The notes: a model not told the origin generated them from the sequence alone. Shown: positions 37,932 through 47,519, counted from the stretch's first letter. The stretch is DNA of 64,000 bases from Pelotomaculum sp. PtaB.Bin104 (GCA_002067205.1 MVQL01000211.1:124001-188000), one strand, 5' to 3'. Numbers and translations: made by a program.

Positions 37932-37960
37932 TTGCAATTTTACCAGATGTTTGCTATACT
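37932..37960 (+). promoter_or_regulatory. Promoter of the T-box transcript
   Basis: TTGCAA (37932-37937) and TATACT (37955-37960) are 17 bases apart, placing a start near 37967, just before the T-box leader. Confidence 0.75.
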
Positions 37961-37982
37961 GCAAGTTAATTATGAAATGTAA

Positions 37983-38268
37983 AATCGATGAAGGAGAAAA
38001 GTAAGCTGGTTGTAGTCCATCAGGGAGAGATTGTCGCCGACTGAAAGCACTCTCAGGATAATGCCCGCTGAAGTTCGCTCTGGAGGAGCCGGCTGAAACC
38101 GCTTGTGCGGTAAGTAGGTTTGGACGTAGGCCTTACGTTACAAGGGCGGGGTATCGGATTCGTTCCCGTACTCTTAAAGACGTTACTGGTTATTTATGGC
38201 CAGCCAGGGTGGTATAACGGAAAGTTTTAAGCTTCTCGTCCCTATAGGGACGAGAAGCTTTATTTTTT
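37983..38268 (+). promoter_or_regulatory. T-box leader with UUC (Phe) specifier and terminator
   Basis: A tRNA-sensing leader. Stem I has GAAAAGTAAGC on the 5' side and, on the 3' side, GCTGAAGTTCGCTCTGGAG; lining up on GGAG with the Ile T-box in this same window places TTC (38074-38076) as specifier, so tRNA-Phe is predicted. GGCTGAAACCG follows. The T-box motif is AGGGTGGTATAACGG (38206-38220), with the UGGU bulge fitting a discriminator A. The terminator has 16-base arms meeting at CCCTATAGGG (38229-38260), followed by TATTTTTT. With uncharged tRNA-Phe, read-through into the downstream gene is expected. What lies downstream now is an acyl-CoA synthetase. Confidence 0.9.
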
Positions 38269-38534
38269 GTAATTAGCCATACTACTGCTGGGAAGTTTGA
38301 AAAATTAAATCAACAGGTGAGAACTGAAAGTTTAATTATTTTGAAAGCTGAAGCTGCTGATGTTGGCATGATGAAGGAGGTAGATAGAGCCAGCTAAGGT
38401 GGTGTTGATAAGTCCAAATAGTGCTGAAAACGATATGTCCATACATAGGTATTCTAGAAAAGTATTTGGTCTTTATCGTCAAAATAATTGCCAAAAACTA
38501 TTGTTTCAGAAAATAAATAACCGGAGTGATGATT
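38269..38534 (+). other. Region between the T-box and the acyl-CoA synthetase gene
   Basis: No complete gene. An open stretch from about 38271 to the TAA near 38397 reads like protein (LIILKAEAADVGMMKEV) and may be the leftover of a gene once controlled by the T-box. It has no obvious start with a ribosome binding site, and I do not recognise it. Confidence 0.35.
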
Positions 38535-40178
38535 ATGAATTTCTCATATTACGGCTTGATTAACGCTAAGAAATACCCCAACCAGGATTTTTTAATTGAG
38601 CGCAACCCTGAGCAGGGGACCAGGCGGGTGCTGACTTGGAAGGAATTTAATGAAGAAGTTAACAAGGTAGCTAACTGCCTGAAAAATGACCTGGGAGTTA
38701 AAAAAGGAGATTTTGTTCTGCACCTGCAAATGAATAGCTTGGAATGGTACATTACTTTTCATGCTATCCTGAGAGTGGGCGCAGCAGCAGTTCCCCTCAA
38801 TTTCCGTTTTGCCGGCATGGATATCGTCCATGCGGCTAATGCCTGCAAGCCCGTGGCTTTCATTTTTAGTGAAGGCTTTTTGCCGAAAGTTCAGCCCATT
38901 CTTGAACAACTGGAAGCCGTGCGACATTACATTTGTATCGGCGAAGCCGTTCCCGGCGATATGCTGTCCTATGAAAATATTATTAATAACTCGAGCGCGG
39001 AAGATATAATTGTGGACACGAATGACGATGACCCGGCCGAGCTGATGTTTACCTCCGGAACAACCGGGGCGCCCAAACCGGTATGCCAGTCACACAAAAC
39101 ACTTTATGAAGTAGGCATCGGTAATGCCCTGACCTATGATGAGGGCAAAGAGACTGTTTATATTGCACCACAACCTTTCTATCACAGCGGTAGTTTCTTC
39201 CTTTCCTTCCCTTGTTATCTGGCCGGCGGCAAAATAGTTATTCTAAACGGCCTGAAGCCCAAATGGCTGTTGGATTGTATAGTAGAAGAGAAGGTAAATA
39301 ACGGTTGGATCACGGTGCCGACCATGTCTGATGCGGTGAACGCAATTAAAAAGGGTGAAATCGACATCAGTAAATATGATTTTTCACACTTTAACGGCTC
39401 ACTGGTCATTGGCGCGCAGCCTGTGCCACCCTCTTTGCTGCAGGATATGAAGAGAATATTTCCATTTAAGACAGGAAATATCTATGGTATCACCGAAGGT
39501 GGCGGCGGGGGCAGCATTAACCTGTTCGATGAGGATGTATTAATCAAGTACGGGTCGATTGGCAAGCCTACCTTTAATATGGAGGCCCGGGTAGTTGATG
39601 AAAATGGAAATGATCTTCCCTGCGGGCAAGTTGGGGAATTAGCTCTGAAAGGGTCCAGGATTATGAAGGAATACTTCTCCAACCCGGAAATGACTGCTAA
39701 CACCATTAAAGATGGTTGGCTCTATACCGGAGATTTAGTAAGAAAAGATGAAGACGGTTATTATTATATCGTTGACCGCAAAAAAGACCTGATTATCAGG
39801 GGCGGTGAAAATATCTTCCCGGTAGAGATCGAAGCAGTGCTGTTTAGCCACCCTAAAATTAAGGACGTGGCCATTATCGGCTATCCCCACGAGCGGCTGG
39901 TGGAAATCGCCATGGCTGTGGTGACGTTGAAAGATGGAGAGACCATGACTGAAAAGGAAGTTGTTGACTATTGCAGTGAGGCTGGCCTGGCTAAGTTCAA
40001 GTGGCCGGAAAAGGTTGTCTTTGACCAGGTGATTCGCAATGCGACCGGAAAAATTGATAAGCCAAAACTGCGTAAAAAGTATATCGGGAAGAAAGAAGTT
40101 ACTACTAACGGCCAGGTCAAAAAATCAGAGAAAAGTGCAGACAGCATTAAGCCGCTGAAAAAGGCTATTAATGCCTAA
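38535..40178 (+). CDS. AMP-dependent acyl-CoA synthetase/ligase
   Basis: A 547-residue class I adenylate-forming enzyme that activates a carboxylic acid with ATP and joins it to coenzyme A. Motifs: MFTSGTTGAPKP (P-loop), YGITEGGGGGS, YTGDLVRKDEDGYYYIVDRKKDLIIRGG, and the C-terminal catalytic lysine in NATGKIDKPKLRK. The acid is unknown; medium-chain, aromatic and branched acids are all possible. I chose the ATG at 38535, 8 bases after GGAG; GTG 38526 and ATG 38529 overlap or crowd that site. It ends with a lysine-rich tail and is followed by a terminator at 40362. Confidence 0.9.
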   Translation: MNFSYYGLINAKKYPNQDFLIERNPEQGTRRVLTWKEFNEEVNKVANCLKNDLGVKKGDFVLHLQMNSLEWYITFHAILRVGAAAVPLNFRFAGMDIVHAANACKPVAFIFSEGFLPKVQPILEQLEAVRHYICIGEAVPGDMLSYENIINNSSAEDIIVDTNDDDPAELMFTSGTTGAPKPVCQSHKTLYEVGIGNALTYDEGKETVYIAPQPFYHSGSFFLSFPCYLAGGKIVILNGLKPKWLLDCIVEEKVNNGWITVPTMSDAVNAIKKGEIDISKYDFSHFNGSLVIGAQPVPPSLLQDMKRIFPFKTGNIYGITEGGGGGSINLFDEDVLIKYGSIGKPTFNMEARVVDENGNDLPCGQVGELALKGSRIMKEYFSNPEMTANTIKDGWLYTGDLVRKDEDGYYYIVDRKKDLIIRGGENIFPVEIEAVLFSHPKIKDVAIIGYPHERLVEIAMAVVTLKDGETMTEKEVVDYCSEAGLAKFKWPEKVVFDQVIRNATGKIDKPKLRKKYIGKKEVTTNGQVKKSEKSADSIKPLKKAINA

Positions 40179-40525
40179 AATTGTGGTGAGTGCAGATTAT
40201 TGCCATACAATAACCTGTGAAGCAATACTACCATTAGGCAACACGTTAATTATTGATAAATATCATTAGAAAAGCTCATCAAAACCGGCCCGGGCAGAAC
40301 CCCGGCCACCCAATCTGACGGCGTTACAATCGAAATAAACCCCACCTAAAGAAATGTATGACCTCCCGAAAACTCGGGAGGTTTTTTAATCCATGGTCAA
40401 TGCCCGGGGGCAGGATAATCAACCCATAATATTGAATCATACCGCAAGGAAGATAATGCTTTTTGTTTTGGTTCATTGCTGGGAATAATAGAATAAGGAT
40501 ACACTCTTGACGGAGGAACGCGCGC
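40179..40525. other. Non-coding region with one terminator
   Basis: No gene apart from the terminator at 40362-40387. The stretch near 40402-40433 (GGATAATCAACCCATAAT) resembles part of the repeat unit near 50195-50220. Confidence 0.4.
40362..40387 (+). terminator. Rho-independent terminator
   Basis: CCTCCCGA (40362-40369) and TCGGGAGG (40374-40381) form an 8-bp stem with a 4-base loop, followed by TTTTTT. It ends the acyl-CoA synthetase transcript. Confidence 0.93.
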
Positions 40526-42127
40526 TTGATCAGGGTTACAGGCGTAAAACTGCCAATTGATAGTGAAATATGCGATTTAAAGCCGGCCCTGGCTAAAAAA
40601 CTCCGGGTTGGTGAGCAAGAACTGCTTGATTATCAGGTTTTCAGACAGTCGATAGACGCCAGAAAGCCCGGTATGATCTATTATGTCTATACTGTGGATA
40701 TACGACTGGCCAATGAGGCCAGGGTGCTGAAAAAGTTGAGAAATGCCCAGGATATTTCTGAGACCCCCAGGATGGCTTACCACTATGTAAAGGCAGGCCG
40801 GGAAAAATTTGTTCACCGGCCGGTTATCGTCGGCGCCGGCCCGGCGGGGCTATTTGCCGGCCTAATCCTGGGGCAGATGGGCTACCGGCCGCTATTGCTG
40901 GAGCGTGGCGGTGACGTTGACTCCAGGGTAGCGGCAGTGCAGAAGTTTTGGGAAACCGGCGAACTGGACCCGGAGTGCAACGTGCAGTTTGGTGAAGGCG
41001 GCGCCGGCACGTTTTCCGACGGCAAATTGACGACTTTAATCAGGGACCTGAGATGCCGGAAGGTCCTAGAGGAAATGGTTGAGGCCGGGGCGCCGGAGGA
41101 GATTATCTACTCCTACCGGCCCCATATCGGCACGGATAAACTGCGGGCTGTGGTTAAAAACCTGCGCGGTAAAATAATCAGCCTGGGCGGGGAGGTCAGG
41201 TTTGGCAGCAAGGTAACCGGCCTGATCATTGAAAATGGGCAAATTGCTGGTGTTGTGATCAATGGCCGCGAACAGCTGGACACCGCTGTTCTGGTCTTGG
41301 CCCTTGGGCATAGCGCCAGGGATACCTTTGAGGCGCTGGTTGAGCAGGGGATCGAAATCACCCCCAAGTCCTTTTCTATCGGGGTCCGGATCGAGCACCA
41401 GCAGGAGATGGTGAACAGGGTCCAGTACAAACAATTTGCCGGGCACCCAAACCTGGGAGCGGCAGATTATAAACTGGCCTACCACGCGGCCGGCGGCCGG
41501 TCGGCCTACACGTTTTGCATGTGCCCGGGCGGGGTGGTCGTAGCGGCCGCCTCTGAGAAAGGCTGCCTGGTGACCAACGGGATGAGTGAGTATGCCCGGG
41601 ATGCCGTAAATGCCAACAGTGCCCTTTTGGTTGGGGTTAATCCTGATGACTTCCCCGGTGGACACCCGCTGGCTGGAGTGGAATTTCAGAGAAATTGGGA
41701 AAGAAAGGCTTTTGAATTGGGCGGCGGGGACTACAGCGCCCCGGCGCAGCTGGTGAGCGATTTTCTGGCGGACAGGCCGTCCGCCGGGCTGGGAGCGGTC
41801 ATGCCGTCTTATAAAAAAGCCGTGCGGCTTGCGGAATTAAAGCATTGCCTGCCCGCCTACGTAGTTGATACGCTGCGGGTGGCCATACCTGAGCTGGACA
41901 AAAAACTGAGCGGTTTTGCCCGGCCGGATGCTTTGCTGACCGGTGTTGAAACTAGAAGCTCTTCCCCGGTCAGAATCATCAGGAATGAAAACTTTGAAAC
42001 GACGCGCATTAAAGGGCTTTACCCTGCGGGCGAAGGCGCGGGGTACGCCGGTGGGATAATTTCCGCAGCGGTGGACGGGATCCGGGTGGCGGAGGCCATT
42101 GCCCAAAAATATGCTCCACTTTCGTAA
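40526..42127 (+). CDS. FAD-dependent dehydrogenase-like protein
   Basis: A 533-residue flavoprotein of the NAD(FAD)-utilizing dehydrogenase group (COG2509 type). An N-terminal region of about 95 residues is followed by the FAD-binding PVIVGAGPAGLFAGLILGQMG, then NVQFGEGGAGTFSDGKLTT and a C-terminal GLYPAGEGAGYAGGIISAAVDG. Its substrate is unknown. The start is TTG 40526, 9 bases after GGAGG. The next flavoprotein gene starts 19 bases after its stop, so they are likely co-transcribed. Confidence 0.9.
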   Translation: MIRVTGVKLPIDSEICDLKPALAKKLRVGEQELLDYQVFRQSIDARKPGMIYYVYTVDIRLANEARVLKKLRNAQDISETPRMAYHYVKAGREKFVHRPVIVGAGPAGLFAGLILGQMGYRPLLLERGGDVDSRVAAVQKFWETGELDPECNVQFGEGGAGTFSDGKLTTLIRDLRCRKVLEEMVEAGAPEEIIYSYRPHIGTDKLRAVVKNLRGKIISLGGEVRFGSKVTGLIIENGQIAGVVINGREQLDTAVLVLALGHSARDTFEALVEQGIEITPKSFSIGVRIEHQQEMVNRVQYKQFAGHPNLGAADYKLAYHAAGGRSAYTFCMCPGGVVVAAASEKGCLVTNGMSEYARDAVNANSALLVGVNPDDFPGGHPLAGVEFQRNWERKAFELGGGDYSAPAQLVSDFLADRPSAGLGAVMPSYKKAVRLAELKHCLPAYVVDTLRVAIPELDKKLSGFARPDALLTGVETRSSSPVRIIRNENFETTRIKGLYPAGEGAGYAGGIISAAVDGIRVAEAIAQKYAPLS

Positions 42128-42146
42128 TGACCGGAGGCAAATGAAT

Positions 42147-43394
42147 ATGTTTAACCGCCAGTTAACCGGGGTGATCATCGTAGGTGGCGGGGCTGCGGGT
42201 ATTGTGGCGGCTCTGGCGGCCAGGTACCAGGGGGCCGCGGTTACCATTTTAGAGAAAAACCAGCGGATTGGCAAAAAGCTCCTAGCTACTGGGAACGGCC
42301 GGTGCAACCTGACCAATGTGAACTTGGACATCGACAATTATCACGGCAGGAGCCCGGGATTAGCCCGCGGTGCACTGAGCCGGTTTGACGTACAGAAAAC
42401 CATCGAATTTTTTGAACACCTGGGGGTGGCTCATAAAGTAGAAGACGGCGGCAAGGTGTTTCCCTGTTCCAACCAGGCTTCCAGCGTACTGGATGTGCTG
42501 CGCTATGAGTTGGAGGAAGCCGGCGTCAATGTGGTCTGCGAAGCTGAAGTGAAAGGAATCAAGAAAAAGGGGCGCACGTTTACAATCCACCTGGCCGACG
42601 GCAGGGAGTACCAGGCCGACCGGGTAATCATTGCTACTGGGGGCAAGGCGGCCCCGCAGCTGGGATCCAATGGCAGCGGGCTCTTGCTGGCAAAAAGCTT
42701 CGGACACAGGATTATTGAACCTTTCCCGGCACTGGTGCAGTTAAAGCTGGGCGCGAAGTTTCTCAAGCAGGTCAAAGGCATTAAATTTGACGGCAGGGTG
42801 GAGATCGTGGCCGGTGGTAGTTCTGTTACCCGGGCACAGGGGGAGATTTTATTTACCGAGTATGGCATCTCCGGGCCCCCAGTCTTAAGCTTGAGCCGGA
42901 CAGCAGGTGAATTTTTGCAGAAAAAAGATAGAGTTTGGCTGAAGGTAGTGGTAATTGAACACCCTGCCGGAGCTGAGCTGGACCGGTACCTGGACTGGCG
43001 CTTTGCAGAAAATCCGGAAAAAACCCTGGTTTTCAGCTTTGTGGGATTTATCAATAAAAAACTGGTACCGGTGCTTTTACGGGAGGCCGGCATCGAAGAT
43101 CTGAATAAGCCGGCCGGTCAGGTTACCGCGGCAGAGCGGCGCCGGATAGCAAAGATCCTCCAGGACTGGCGCTTTGAAATCACCGGCACCACTTCCTGGC
43201 CCAACGCCCAGGTTACTGCCGGGGGTGTGGATGTCAAGGATATTAACGGGCGGACGCTGGAGTCGAAGCTTGTACCTGGTCTTTATTTTGCCGGCGAAGT
43301 GCTGGATATCGACGGTGATTGCGGCGGCTTCAATCTCCAGTGGGCCTGGTCTTCGGGTTATGTTGCGGGAGAAAGCGCGGCGGCCGGGATTTAA
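42147..43394 (+). CDS. HI0933/YhiN family FAD-binding protein
   Basis: A 415-residue flavoprotein of the HI0933/YhiN family (also named aminoacetone oxidase family). It has the dinucleotide fold GVIIVGGGAAGIVAALAARYQG, the family motif IGKKLLATGNGRCNLTN, FPCSNQASSVLDVL, ATGGKAAPQLGSNGSG, and the end GEVLDIDGDCGGFNLQWAWSSGYVAG. Function is not settled. GGAGG stands 9 bases before ATG 42147; ATG 42141 is closer than usual. It probably forms an operon with the flavoprotein before it. Confidence 0.92.
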   Translation: MFNRQLTGVIIVGGGAAGIVAALAARYQGAAVTILEKNQRIGKKLLATGNGRCNLTNVNLDIDNYHGRSPGLARGALSRFDVQKTIEFFEHLGVAHKVEDGGKVFPCSNQASSVLDVLRYELEEAGVNVVCEAEVKGIKKKGRTFTIHLADGREYQADRVIIATGGKAAPQLGSNGSGLLLAKSFGHRIIEPFPALVQLKLGAKFLKQVKGIKFDGRVEIVAGGSSVTRAQGEILFTEYGISGPPVLSLSRTAGEFLQKKDRVWLKVVVIEHPAGAELDRYLDWRFAENPEKTLVFSFVGFINKKLVPVLLREAGIEDLNKPAGQVTAAERRRIAKILQDWRFEITGTTSWPNAQVTAGGVDVKDINGRTLESKLVPGLYFAGEVLDIDGDCGGFNLQWAWSSGYVAGESAAAGI

Positions 43395-43576
43395 TGAATG
43401 ATGAGGCAGGCTTAAATAACAAAATATAGCGAGGTTAATATCGGTGGAGTTGATTTGAATTGCGATCGGGTGGCTTAATGCTGGTTAATGAAAGCAAAAC
43501 AAAGCAACGAAACGTACAACACAGCACTAATGAAAACAGGTGATGGGATGGATGATATGGAGGTTATTGGCAAGAA

Positions 43577-44377
43577 ATGCCGGTAGATAAAAGCGAAGCG
43601 CTGCTGAAGCTGGCTAGAAATAGTGAGGAGAGAACTTTTACCGCCCGGTGCCTGGACCAGATCCGGGCGGTTGTGGCAGGCCGCAAGGTTTCTGCTCTGA
43701 CCGGATTTCTTGACCCCGGGCAGGCTAACCTGCTGGAGGATATCTGCCGCGGGCATGGGGGCGTGCGCATGCAGCTTTGGGGAGGTTACCCGGAGGCGGA
43801 GCGCCGCCGGGCGCTGCTATTGGCGGAAGACAATTACTGGCACGACAGGGACTGCCGGGTGGATGTTTTGCAGGTCGTTTCTCAGGACCCGGATAAAGAG
43901 CCCGGCCACCGGGATTATCTGGGTTCCCTGATGGGGCTGGGGATCAACAGGGACAGGATTGGAGATATCGTCCGGCAGGTAGAAGGCGCTGTGGTTTTTG
44001 CAGCCAGCGAAATCATGCCTTACCTTATGCAAAATTTGAATAAGGTCGGCCGGTGTCCGGTGACCGTGCAGCCTTTGGAAATCACCAAATTTAGCTATAG
44101 CCCGCCGGAATTGCTGGAGAAGGTAGTTACCGCCGCTTCACAGCGCCTTGACGTCCTGGTCAGCAAAGCATTCAACCTGTCCAGGACCGAGTCGGCCTTA
44201 CTGGTCCAGCAGGGGAAGGTATTTCAAAACTGGCGGCAGCAGGACACCCCGTCCAGGCCAGTTGCCGGCGGAGATGTGATTACCTGCCGGGGCTACGGCA
44301 GGTTCCGGGTGCTGGAACATAGTGGTGTTACCAAAAAGGGGCGGGAAAAGTATGTGCTGGGCTTTTACCGCGATTAA
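43577..44377 (+). CDS. YlmH-type RNA-binding protein with S4 domain
   Basis: A 266-residue protein like YlmH of the division cluster in Gram-positive bacteria. The N-terminal part has a YlmH-type fold (SALTGFLDPGQANLLEDI, VQVVSQDP-like block), and the C-terminal S4 domain is RLDVLVSKAFNLSRTESALLVQQGKVFQNW, ending GRFRVLE. YlmH-type proteins bind RNA and have been linked to rescue of stalled 50S subunits. Here the gene is not next to divIVA or sepF. The ATG at 43577 follows GGAGG at 13 bases, a long spacing. Confidence 0.88.
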   Translation: MPVDKSEALLKLARNSEERTFTARCLDQIRAVVAGRKVSALTGFLDPGQANLLEDICRGHGGVRMQLWGGYPEAERRRALLLAEDNYWHDRDCRVDVLQVVSQDPDKEPGHRDYLGSLMGLGINRDRIGDIVRQVEGAVVFAASEIMPYLMQNLNKVGRCPVTVQPLEITKFSYSPPELLEKVVTAASQRLDVLVSKAFNLSRTESALLVQQGKVFQNWRQQDTPSRPVAGGDVITCRGYGRFRVLEHSGVTKKGREKYVLGFYRD

Positions 44378-44464
44378 TGAAGACGCCGGTTAGCAATAAA
44401 GCCTCGAGGTAACGCAATTTTGTGGAGGTTAAGGGAAAGGGCGGCCCAAAAGAATTTTCAGCTG

Positions 44465-44528
44465 TTGAAAAACCTCTTGCCTGAATATAAATAGAAGGCA
44501 AACCTACTTCCAGCAAAAAGTTTTTCAA
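44465..44528. repeat. Nested inverted repeat
   Basis: Outer arms TTGAAAAAC (44465-44473) and GTTTTTCAA (44520-44528) are perfect; inner arms TTGCCT (44477-44482) and AGGCAA (44496-44501) are also perfect. The 64-base unit could be a folded RNA or a miniature element remnant. No target duplication was seen. Confidence 0.5.
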
Positions 44529-44640
44529 ATACATAGGGCAATATTGATTCCTATTTATTTAGAAGATGCCTTGCCTCGGAAAGAGAAACATTCTAAAGCT
44601 GTTAAGGCAGAAATAATTTTGTTGATATGATAAGTTTTTT

Positions 44641-44670
44641 TTGAAAAGCTAAATTTTGAAAAGCTAAATT
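44641..44670. repeat. 15-base tandem repeat
   Basis: TTGAAAAGCTAAATT occurs twice in a row (44641-44655, 44656-44670) upstream of pepF. Confidence 0.9.
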
Positions 44671-44790
44671 TAATGAAGCTTCGAGATATAAATTACGTTA
44701 ATTTGTGTCCAAAAAAGGTATTAAGGTTAAATTAAAGAGAATTGCTAATAAGAACTATATTTAAAATAATAATCAGGAAGGAATAAGCGC

Positions 44791-46599
44791 ATGGAAAAAA
44801 AAGGACAATTGCCTGCCCGGCAGGAGATTCCCGATCAGTACAAGTGGCGGCTGGAAGACATCTATGCCAGTGATGAGCTGTGGGAGCAGGACTTTCAGCG
44901 GGTGCGGCAGTTAGCCGCCGAACCGGAGCGCTTCCAGGGGAAGTTGGGGCAGTCGGCAGCGACTTTACTGGAAGCGCTGCAGTTGGAGGAACAGCTTCAG
45001 GAGCTGGACGAGAAGGTCTATACTTACGCGCACATGCGCCGGGATGAGGATAACAGCAACCCGGTCTACCAGAGCCTGACCGACCGTGCCGACAGCCTGA
45101 ACACCCTGGTGGATACTGCGGCCTCGTTTATGGTGCCGGAAATACTGGCTATCCCAGACGGTGAGTTAAAGCGGTTCCGGCAGGAGGAGCAGGGGCTGGC
45201 CCGCTACGGTTTTGCCCTGGATGAACTGCTCCGGCTGGCGCCACATACCTTGTCGGTGGCGGAGGAACAGGTCATCGCCCAGGCCGGGGAAGTGCTCCAG
45301 GCTCCGGCGGGCATTTACCGGATGCTGAACAATGCCGACATCACCTTTCCCTCCATCAAGGACGAAGAGGGCAATGAGGTCGAGATTACCAGCGGGCGCT
45401 ACCAGCAATTGATGATGAACAAAGACCGCCGGGTCCGCCAGGACACTTTCACCGCTTATTACAGTTCTTACAAAAAATTAAAGAATACCATGGCCGCAAC
45501 GCTTAGCAACAGTGTGAAAAGGGACGTGTTTTACGCCCGGGTGCGCAAGTACCCATCAGCTCTGGAAGCAGCTCTTTTTGCAGATCATATTCCACCGGCG
45601 GTCTATGATAACCTGATTGAGACGGTCCACCGCAATCTCGGCAGCATGTACCGCTACCTGGCTTTAAGGAAAAAACTGCTCGGGCTGAGCGAGTTGCATA
45701 TGTATGATCTGTATACCCCATTGGTCAAGGAAGTCCAGTGGGAGATCCCTTACGACGAGGCTGTGGCCATGGTCCGCGCCGGACTGGCCCCCCTGGGCAG
45801 TGACTATGGTGAGACACTGGCCGGCGGGCTTAATTCAGGCTGGGTGGATATCTATGAAAATAAGGCGAAAACCAGCGGCGCCTACTCCTGGGGGCCTTAT
45901 GGCGTGCACCCGTATGTTCTGCTAAACTACCAGGATAATCTGAACAATACCCTTACCATCGCCCACGAGATGGGTCACGCCATGCATTCCTATTATTCTT
46001 ACCGGGAGCAACCCTATGTCTATGCCCATTATAAGATTTTTACAGCAGAGGTGGCTTCCACGGTCAACGAGTGCCTGCTTATGGATCACCTGCTGAAGAC
46101 TGTGACAGACCGGAACAAACAAATCTACCTGCTCAACCATTACCTGGAGGAGTTCCGGGGGACGGTGTTCCGCCAGACCATGTTTGCAGAGTTTGAAAAA
46201 ATTATCCATCAAAAAGTAGAGGCCGGGGAAGCTTTAACTCCAGCCTTGCTCAACGAAATTTATCACCAGCTTAACGTTGATTATTACGGTCCCGAGGTGG
46301 TGGTGGATGAGGACGTGGACCTGGAATGGTCCCGCATCCCCCATTTTTACTCCGCCTTTTACGTCTACAAATACGCCACCGGTTTCTCAGCAGCTTCGGC
46401 CATCGCCCGTCAAATTCTAGAAACTGGTGATCCGGCGGTTTCCCGCTACCTGGCTTTTCTGAAAATGGGCGGCTCCAACCACCCCCTGGAGCTTTTGAAG
46501 ACCGCCGGTGTGGATATGACCACTCCCGGGCCGGTGCAGGAAGGCCTCGACTTGTTTGCCCAAATGGTAGACCAGTTGGTTTCGCTTACCGCACAGTAA
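44791..46599 (+). CDS. pepF: Oligoendopeptidase F (M3 family)
   Basis: A 602-residue zinc metallopeptidase that cuts short peptides in the cytoplasm. The zinc site is HEMGH in IAHEMGHAMHSYYS (H392, E393, H396), with the third ligand region in FTAEVASTVNECLLMDHLL. The N-terminal helical domain begins VPARQEIPDQYKWRLEDIY-like, typical of PepF. AGGAAGGA precedes the ATG. Length and motifs are normal. It is monocistronic, with its own terminator about 100 bases later. Confidence 0.95.
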   Translation: MEKKGQLPARQEIPDQYKWRLEDIYASDELWEQDFQRVRQLAAEPERFQGKLGQSAATLLEALQLEEQLQELDEKVYTYAHMRRDEDNSNPVYQSLTDRADSLNTLVDTAASFMVPEILAIPDGELKRFRQEEQGLARYGFALDELLRLAPHTLSVAEEQVIAQAGEVLQAPAGIYRMLNNADITFPSIKDEEGNEVEITSGRYQQLMMNKDRRVRQDTFTAYYSSYKKLKNTMAATLSNSVKRDVFYARVRKYPSALEAALFADHIPPAVYDNLIETVHRNLGSMYRYLALRKKLLGLSELHMYDLYTPLVKEVQWEIPYDEAVAMVRAGLAPLGSDYGETLAGGLNSGWVDIYENKAKTSGAYSWGPYGVHPYVLLNYQDNLNNTLTIAHEMGHAMHSYYSYREQPYVYAHYKIFTAEVASTVNECLLMDHLLKTVTDRNKQIYLLNHYLEEFRGTVFRQTMFAEFEKIIHQKVEAGEALTPALLNEIYHQLNVDYYGPEVVVDEDVDLEWSRIPHFYSAFYVYKYATGFSAASAIARQILETGDPAVSRYLAFLKMGGSNHPLELLKTAGVDMTTPGPVQEGLDLFAQMVDQLVSLTAQ

Positions 46600-46946
46600 A
46601 ACGTTTAATTAGTGGCCAAGAATAGCGCACCGGCCGTACACATGCAAAACCAGGAAGGGCTACCTGATGTGAAAAAATTCAATTATCTCAAGAATAAGAG
46701 CCTCCGGGAATTGTCTCGGAGGCTCTTGCGCTTTGCCTCTTTTTGCGAATTAACTTTTAAAAGAAAAATCTGAAAAATTTGAGAATATAAATAAAACTCT
46801 GATAATACTAATATAAAAGCTAACGTGAAATATTAGTTGATGGGTCTACTGACAGGTAGTTTTCCTTTCTACCGGATTGTTTTTTCTCTAATTAACTATC
46901 GTGATAAATTATTGCTGGTTAGTAAAAAAAGCCATAACGCTAGGAC
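46600..46946. other. Non-coding region after pepF
   Basis: Contains only the terminator at 46696-46736. The stretch from about 46740 is AT rich; the missing 5' part of the following permease is not present here, even in other frames. Confidence 0.45.
46696..46736 (+). terminator. Rho-independent terminator of pepF
   Basis: AAGAGCCTCCG (46696-46706) and CGGAGGCTCTT (46717-46727) form an 11-bp stem with a 10-base loop; a T-rich run begins within 15 bases. Confidence 0.82.
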
Positions 46947-47435
46947 ATGGGGAAATCTTTGGCACATATGGCACTAATTACCTCCTCTCTCTTGCCCCGC
47001 TGGGGCAATTTTTTTCACTTTAACGCAGCGAAGGTCTCCAGCTGGATTGGACCTATGCTTGAGCCAAGTCTGCTCAAATTAGCGATTAATCCTCTAGCTT
47101 TCCTGCTTGTCGCTACTTTCGGCATCATGTTAATTCGTTTTATCGACGTACCCTGGGGCTTTTCCACAATTGCGCTTACCGCTACAGTGCTGATCCCGGT
47201 GTTTAATCAATTCGGCATTCACCCGCTGGTATCGACCATGGCTTATTTGGTCGGTATCAACTTCTTCCTGTTAAGTTATCAGCAGCCGTTCTTGTTAATG
47301 GGTGAAGGATTGATGCAGGGCAGAGGTTGGAGTCCGAGTAGTGTCACTATGGCAGGCTGCGTTTATATCGTATCTGTTGTTATTGCCATATTAATCAGCA
47401 TGCCTTACTGGCGGGCAATTGGCGTTATCCACTAA
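46947..47435 (+). pseudogene. C-terminal remnant of an SLC13/DASS-type anion permease
   Basis: 162 codons with four hydrophobic segments resembling the end of SLC13-family anion or dicarboxylate permeases, normally 450 residues or more (NPLAFLLVATFGIMLIRFIDVPWGFSTIALTATVLIPV, then FGIHPLVSTMAYLVGINFFLLSYQQ). The N-terminal two thirds are missing and no ribosome binding site precedes the ATG at 46947. The reading frame that is left is undamaged and ends in a terminator at 47520, so the truncation may be recent. Alternative: a small protein of its own, which I think less likely. Confidence 0.65.
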
Positions 47436-47519
47436 GCTCATGATAAAAATGCTATATCGGTGGAAGATTTTTTCCAGAACCTATAAAATCAACTGATGTA
47501 TTATTATAGAAGAATAAAA

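Larger units (their letters stand above)
44378..44790. other. AT-rich non-coding region with repeats
   Basis: No gene is seen. It holds a nested inverted repeat (44465-44528) and a 15-base tandem repeat (44641-44670), and presumably the pepF promoter near its right end. Confidence 0.5.

Noticed and set aside
44465..44528. Insertion sequence end or MITE
   Set aside because: Nested inverted arms are present but no target duplication or transposase remnant was found, so it is listed only as a repeat.
46955..46975. TGGCAC-like sequence considered as a sigma-54 promoter
   Set aside because: No TTGC element at the -12 distance; it lies within the permease remnant.
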